Assembly: GCF_042679605.1 (NCBI RefSeq)
Contig: NZ_JBHTMU010000012.1
Coordinates: forward strand, 1 to 64,000
DNA length: 64,000 nucleotides
Reading direction: 5' to 3'
From: Litorisediminicola beolgyonensis
GTDB lineage: Bacteria > Pseudomonadota > Alphaproteobacteria > Rhodobacterales > Rhodobacteraceae
Shown here: positions 60,133-64,000 of the stretch, one piece after another
Numbering within the stretch: the first letter of the stretch is position 1
Layout: each line of letters begins with the position of its first letter
Position numbers and translations under genes: made by a program
Notes under the pieces: generated by a model
What the model saw: the letters and a program-made list of their open reading frames with translations, nothing else
What the model was told of the DNA's origin: nothing
Databases searched by the model: none

Positions 60133-62400
60133 ATGACCATGACCGAAAAGTTCGGGGCGCGCGTCGCGAGCCCGTCGAGAAGCGCGCTTGCGCTCACCGG
60201 ACTTGTGTGTGGCGTCGGCGGCGCCGGTGCCTTGCTGGTGTTTCTCGGCGGCGCGCATCTCGCCGCCGCCATGGTCTCTGCGGCCACGGTCTTGTTGGTG
60301 ATCTGGGCGCTTGGTCGGGTGTTTCTCAGGCGCGACCAGCGTCTCGGCATGGACCTCGCCGCAAGCCTCATCGCCGAGGACAGCACGGCCGCCCTGATTT
60401 GCGACGAGGCCGGAACGGTCCTCGACACCAATGCGCAGGCCCGGCGGGATTACGATATCGAAGAAGGCGGAAGCCTGCCCATTCTTCTCCGCCCTTATCT
60501 GGCGGCTCCCGGACAGGTTCTGCACCGGGTCGAACAGGGCCTCCGGACCGCCTCGAGCACCAGCGCCGAGGTCGAGCTGCGCGACGGCCCCTTGCGCATC
60601 TCGCTCCAAAGACTGCCTGCTGGGCTGCGCCTGTGGCGGTTCGCGCGGGTCGATGCCGCCGCGGCCTCGCAGGATGCCCTGCCGACAATCACCCTGGGTC
60701 GCAACGATGTCGTTCTGTCGATGAACGCGGCCGCGCGTGACCTCATCGGGCGTCGGTTGCGCGCGCTGTCCGACCTTATTCCCAAGGGACCGGTCCTGTC
60801 CGGCAAGGCGCAGCAGGTCCTGACGCGCAACGGTGTCGAAAGTTTCGTGATCGGCATTTTCGAGACCGGTCCCGGTCGCCGGGAAATGACGCTGCTTCCG
60901 GCATCGCCGGACCAGGGTGAGTCGGAATTCGACACGCTTCCGATCGCGCTCCTGCGCCTGAACCCTGACGGCGCAATCCTCCGCGCCAACCGCGAAGCGC
61001 AGACGCTTCTCGCCGCCTCCGAGATCGCGGGCGCACCGCTGTCGCAGTTCATGGAAGGTCTGGGTCGCTCCATCCCGGATTGGCTGGCCGAGGCCGCCGC
61101 CGGTCGTGCCCTGAACCATTCCGAGTTCCTGCGGCTGACACGCGACGACCGGGAAGTCTTCGTTCAGGTCACCCTCAGCCGAATCTTCGAGCAGGGCGAG
61201 ACCGTCCTGATCGCGGTGCTGAACGACGCGACCGAGTTGAAATCGCTTGAGGCGCAGTTCGTCCAGAGCCAGAAAATGCAGGCAATCGGCCAGCTTGCCG
61301 GCGGGGTGGCCCATGATTTCAACAATCTTCTGACGGCGATCTCGGGTCATTGCGACCTGCTTCTCCTGCGCCACGACAGCGGCGATCCGGATTTCGGGGA
61401 TCTGGTCCAGATCAACCAGAACGCCAATCGCGCCGCGGCGCTGGTCGGACAACTTCTGGCATTCTCCCGCAAGCAGACCCTTCGGCCCGAAGTGCTCGAC
61501 CTGCGTGACACGCTCTCGGACCTGGCGCATCTGCTCAACCGTCTGGTCGGAGAGCGGGTCCGGCTGGAACTGACCCATGATCCGGCGCTTCCGAACATAC
61601 GCGGGGACCGTCGGCAACTCGAGCAGGTCTTGATGAACCTCGTGGTGAACGCCCGCGATGCGATGACCGATGGCGGTGTCATCGCGGTCGAGACGGATCG
61701 CGTCGTGCTGACAGAACCCTTGAAACGCGACCGTGCGGTCGTCGCGCCCGGTTCCTATGTGCGCGTGCGCGTCACCGACCACGGCGTCGGCATCCCACGA
61801 GACAAGCTCCAGAAAGTATTCGAGCCGTTTTTCACCACCAAGCGCCAAGGCGAAGGGACCGGCCTCGGACTCTCCACAGTTTACGGCATTATCAAGCAGA
61901 CGGGCGGGTTCATTTTCGTCGATAGCGAGGTCGGTAAAGGCACCTGTTTCCAACTCCTTATCCCCGTCTACGAAGGGCAGATCGATGCCGCGCCCAAACC
62001 AGAGCTCGAAGCTCCGAGACCGATCCAGGCATCCGGAGACGGCGTGATCATGCTGGTCGAGGACGAGGCGCCGGTCCGGGCTTTCGCGTCACGTGCACTG
62101 AAGCTCCGCGGCTATACCGTGATCGAAGCGGACTGCGCCGAAGCCGCGCTCGCGATCCTCGAGGATGCAGGGGTTGAGGTCGATCTCTTTGTTTCGGACG
62201 TCATCATGCCGGGGCTAGACGGTCCGAGCTGGGTGCGCAAAGCCCGCGAGCAGCGACCGGATATCGGCGTGGTTTTCGTTTCGGGTTACGCCGAAGACGC
62301 GCTCGATAACGCAGCGCACCAGATGCCGAACGCGTCGTTCTTGGCAAAACCGTTTTCTCTGAACGACCTGACCGACACTGTGGCCGCGCGATTGTCGTGA
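60133..62400 (+). CDS. cckA: Hybrid sensor histidine kinase/phosphatase CckA
   Basis: The protein has 755 residues. Two membrane helices (about 17-40 and 43-63) are followed by PAS-like segments (DSTAALICDEAGTVLDTN; LPIALLRLNPDGAILRAN). A HisKA domain follows with His394 in GGVAHDFNNLLTAISGH, the CckA-type box. HATPase_c (NLVVNARDAM, DHGVGIP, GEGTGLGLSTVYG) and a C-terminal receiver with Asp689 in FVSDVIMPGLDG and Lys in LAKPFS complete it. CckA passes phosphate through ChpT to CtrA; in Rhodobacterales this governs motility and gene-transfer-agent release. The frame is open further upstream over rsmB. I chose the ATG at 60133 (GGGAG 11 bases upstream); 60109 and 60139 are alternatives. Confidence 0.9.
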   Translation: MTMTEKFGARVASPSRSALALTGLVCGVGGAGALLVFLGGAHLAAAMVSAATVLLVIWALGRVFLRRDQRLGMDLAASLIAEDSTAALICDEAGTVLDTNAQARRDYDIEEGGSLPILLRPYLAAPGQVLHRVEQGLRTASSTSAEVELRDGPLRISLQRLPAGLRLWRFARVDAAAASQDALPTITLGRNDVVLSMNAAARDLIGRRLRALSDLIPKGPVLSGKAQQVLTRNGVESFVIGIFETGPGRREMTLLPASPDQGESEFDTLPIALLRLNPDGAILRANREAQTLLAASEIAGAPLSQFMEGLGRSIPDWLAEAAAGRALNHSEFLRLTRDDREVFVQVTLSRIFEQGETVLIAVLNDATELKSLEAQFVQSQKMQAIGQLAGGVAHDFNNLLTAISGHCDLLLLRHDSGDPDFGDLVQINQNANRAAALVGQLLAFSRKQTLRPEVLDLRDTLSDLAHLLNRLVGERVRLELTHDPALPNIRGDRRQLEQVLMNLVVNARDAMTDGGVIAVETDRVVLTEPLKRDRAVVAPGSYVRVRVTDHGVGIPRDKLQKVFEPFFTTKRQGEGTGLGLSTVYGIIKQTGGFIFVDSEVGKGTCFQLLIPVYEGQIDAAPKPELEAPRPIQASGDGVIMLVEDEAPVRAFASRALKLRGYTVIEADCAEAALAILEDAGVEVDLFVSDVIMPGLDGPSWVRKAREQRPDIGVVFVSGYAEDALDNAAHQMPNASFLAKPFSLNDLTDTVAARLS

Positions 62401-62421
62401 TGGAACCGAAGGTAAGTGTCT

Positions 62422-63609
62422 TCACCCGAGCGAGGGGATGCGGCGCAACGGAAGGTAGGAGACAAGCTCACCCGCAGCCCGAGGACCGTCATTCGGCGGG
62501 CGCACGACAAGCGCATCGCTGCCGGACAGGACAGTCAGAAGCGAGCTGTCCTGTCGGTCCTCGATTTCGAGACCCGCGTCTTTCCAGCGGGCGCGCATGT
62601 AGTGCTCACGCGGTCCGTTGGGCCCAACCGGCTTAGACAACGGCGCTGCCGAAAGCGGCGTTGGTTCCGCGGGAAGTCCCTGCATCGCGTTCAGCACCGG
62701 GCAGACGAAGACATGTCCGCAGACCATGGCTGAAACCGGGTTCCCGGGCAGGCCGATCATCATCGCGCCGCCGAGGCGCCCCGCCATCAGCGGTTTTCCC
62801 GGTCGCATCGCCACCTTGTAGAAGCTGCGCTCCAACCCAAGTTCGCCTGCGACCTTGGCGACGAGATCGTGATCACCGACGGACGCGCCGCCGATCGTGA
62901 CGACCAGATTGGCATCGTCGACCAAGCCGATCACCTCGCGCAGCGCCGTCACACTGTCGCGCGCGATGGGGAGTACCCGGCATTCCGCACCGGCGCGCGT
63001 GAAAAGCGCGCTCAACCCGAAGATATTCGATGCCACGATTTGATCGGATGCAGGGGCCTCTCCCGGCATCACCAATTCGTCGCCGGTCGAGATCAGGGCG
63101 ACGCGCGGTCGCCGCGATACCGAAACGCGATCCGCATTGAGAGCCGCCAGCAGAGCGATATCCTCGGGCCAGAGCCGCCGCGGCGCGTCGAGTTGGAACC
63201 CCGCGCGGAAATCGGCACCGGCGGGTCGGATATGAGTCGCCGTCTCTGGGTCCGACGAGATGCGGATACGATCGCCGTCGCGCTCGGTGTCCTCCTGGAT
63301 GATCACGCGCGTGGCGCCACCTGGCACGGGAGCCCCGGTGAAGATGCGCACGGCCTGTCCGGGCCCGACCTGACCGTCAAAGCGATGCCCTGCGGCGCTT
63401 TCTCCGATCACCTCGAGCGTCTCGCCCGGGGCGCAGGACGCGACCGCGTAGCCATCCATGGCAGACGCCGCGAAGGGCGGCTGGTCGCGCTTTGCGGTGA
63501 CCGGTTCGACCAAGACCCGGCCATCGGCATCGGTCAGGGCGACGACCTCCTTCGGCAGAGGCGTCACCAGCGAGAAGAGCGCGTCGAGCGCGTCCTCGAC
63601 CGAGATCAT
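62422..63609 (-). CDS. moeA: Molybdopterin molybdenumtransferase MoeA
   Basis: The protein has 395 residues. Typical MoeA motifs are PPFAASAMDGYAV, VRIFTGAPVPGGATRVI-QED, LISTGDELVMPGE, TIGGASVGDHDLV and GLPGNPVSAMVCGHVFV. It inserts molybdate into adenylylated molybdopterin in the last step of cofactor synthesis. Its ATG overlaps the moaC stop by four bases. It converges on cckA with 21 bases between stops. Confidence 0.95.
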   Translation of the reverse strand: MISVEDALDALFSLVTPLPKEVVALTDADGRVLVEPVTAKRDQPPFAASAMDGYAVASCAPGETLEVIGESAAGHRFDGQVGPGQAVRIFTGAPVPGGATRVIIQEDTERDGDRIRISSDPETATHIRPAGADFRAGFQLDAPRRLWPEDIALLAALNADRVSVSRRPRVALISTGDELVMPGEAPASDQIVASNIFGLSALFTRAGAECRVLPIARDSVTALREVIGLVDDANLVVTIGGASVGDHDLVAKVAGELGLERSFYKVAMRPGKPLMAGRLGGAMMIGLPGNPVSAMVCGHVFVCPVLNAMQGLPAEPTPLSAAPLSKPVGPNGPREHYMRARWKDAGLEIEDRQDSSLLTVLSGSDALVVRPPNDGPRAAGELVSYLPLRRIPSLG

Positions 63610-64000
63610 GGCGCCTCGTACCGGCCGGATTTGCCGCCGTCTTTCAGCACCACCCGCAACCCGCCGATCTCCATCGCGCGATCGACAGCCTTGGCCATGT
63701 CGTAGACCGTAAGCGCCGCGGTCGAGGCGGCGGTCAGCGCCTCCATCTCGACGCCGGTCTGACCGGTCGTCTTGACGGTCGCGGTGATGCGCAGACCCGG
63801 CAGGTCGGCATCGGGCTCGAGCTCGACCGCGACCTTGGTGACGGGCAGAGGGTGACAGAGCGGGATCAACTCGGGCGTCTTCTTGGCGCCCATGATGCCC
63901 GCGAGACGCGCGACGCCGATCACGTCGCCTTTCTTGGCGCGACCTTCGGTGATCAGCGCGAAGGTCTCGGCCGCCATCTTGACCCAGGCCTCGGCCACGG
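63606..64000 (-). CDS. moaC: Cyclic pyranopterin monophosphate synthase MoaC, 5'-truncated by the window edge
   Basis: The visible 131 residues cover most of MoaC (normally about 158); the first codons lie beyond position 64000. Motifs are KKGDVIGVARLAGIMGAKKTPELIPLCHPL, VKTTGQTGVEMEALTAAS, ALTVYDMAKAVD with the catalytic Asp and Lys, and VLKDGGKSG. MoaC forms cyclic pyranopterin monophosphate from the MoaA product. It is directly upstream of and overlaps moeA, one molybdenum-cofactor operon. Confidence 0.95.
   Translation of the reverse strand, partial: VAEAWVKMAAETFALITEGRAKKGDVIGVARLAGIMGAKKTPELIPLCHPLPVTKVAVELEPDADLPGLRITATVKTTGQTGVEMEALTAASTAALTVYDMAKAVDRAMEIGGLRVVLKDGGKSGRYEAP

Overview
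The window is a GC-rich, densely coded chromosomal segment that looks like the core genome of a Rhodobacterales (Rhodobacteraceae/roseobacter-type) alphaproteobacterium. Supporting signs are the gene orders bamB-der, yajC-secD-secF-Mth938 and glgPBCAX-pgm, an aglR/aglEFGAK alpha-glucoside locus like that of rhizobia, a CckA hybrid kinase, and an RF2 gene without a frameshift. No transposase, integrase, phage gene, rRNA or CRISPR array was seen. Assignments are from reading motifs and context; no database search was run.

Layout. 1-463: 5' part of an RND-efflux adaptor gene behind a TetR-type palindrome. 727-6584: YfgM-like protein, BamB, Der, an AbrB-type membrane protein and a histone-deacetylase-fold hydrolase. 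6601-6674: tRNA-Gly(CCC). 7153-9196: SMP-30-type lactonase and prfB. 9200-12062: a small unusual block, comprising an HTH regulator, three 18-bp palindromes spaced exactly 22 bp apart, a cold-shock-like small protein, and a very acidic protein built on eight 31-residue repeats that ends at a clear terminator. 12146-14750: ilvB-ilvH with a promoter and a complete branched-chain leader-peptide attenuator. 15013-19809: aldo/keto reductase, DMT exporter, TspO-like protein, glycosyltransferase, serS. 19864-28233: trypsin-like protease, yajC-secDF, Mth938 protein, amidase and PBP1A.

28455-54067 is an alpha-glucan and alpha-glucoside region. On the minus strand run aglR-bgl-glk and then glgP-glgB-glgC-glgA-glgX-malQ-pgm-GH13 (glucosylglycerol-hydrolase-like), many with 4-bp stop/start overlaps. 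Divergently, aglE-F-G-A-K encode an ABC importer with its intracellular alpha-glucosidase. Imported glucosides are split to glucose, glucokinase and phosphoglucomutase interconvert hexose phosphates, and the Glg enzymes store or release glucan. Two AAAGCGCTTT palindromes between aglR and aglE are the likely AglR operators.

54253-64000: uvrA with LexA-like direct repeats upstream, guaB, rsmB, cckA with a perfect TTAA-N7-TTAA CtrA box upstream, moeA, and a moaC cut by the right edge. A 49-bp intergenic repeat with a compensated hairpin occurs at 28312-28360 and, inverted, at 57201-57249.

The most interesting items are the repeat-protein block with its periodic operator array, the ilv attenuator, the CtrA box before cckA, and the structured intergenic repeat.
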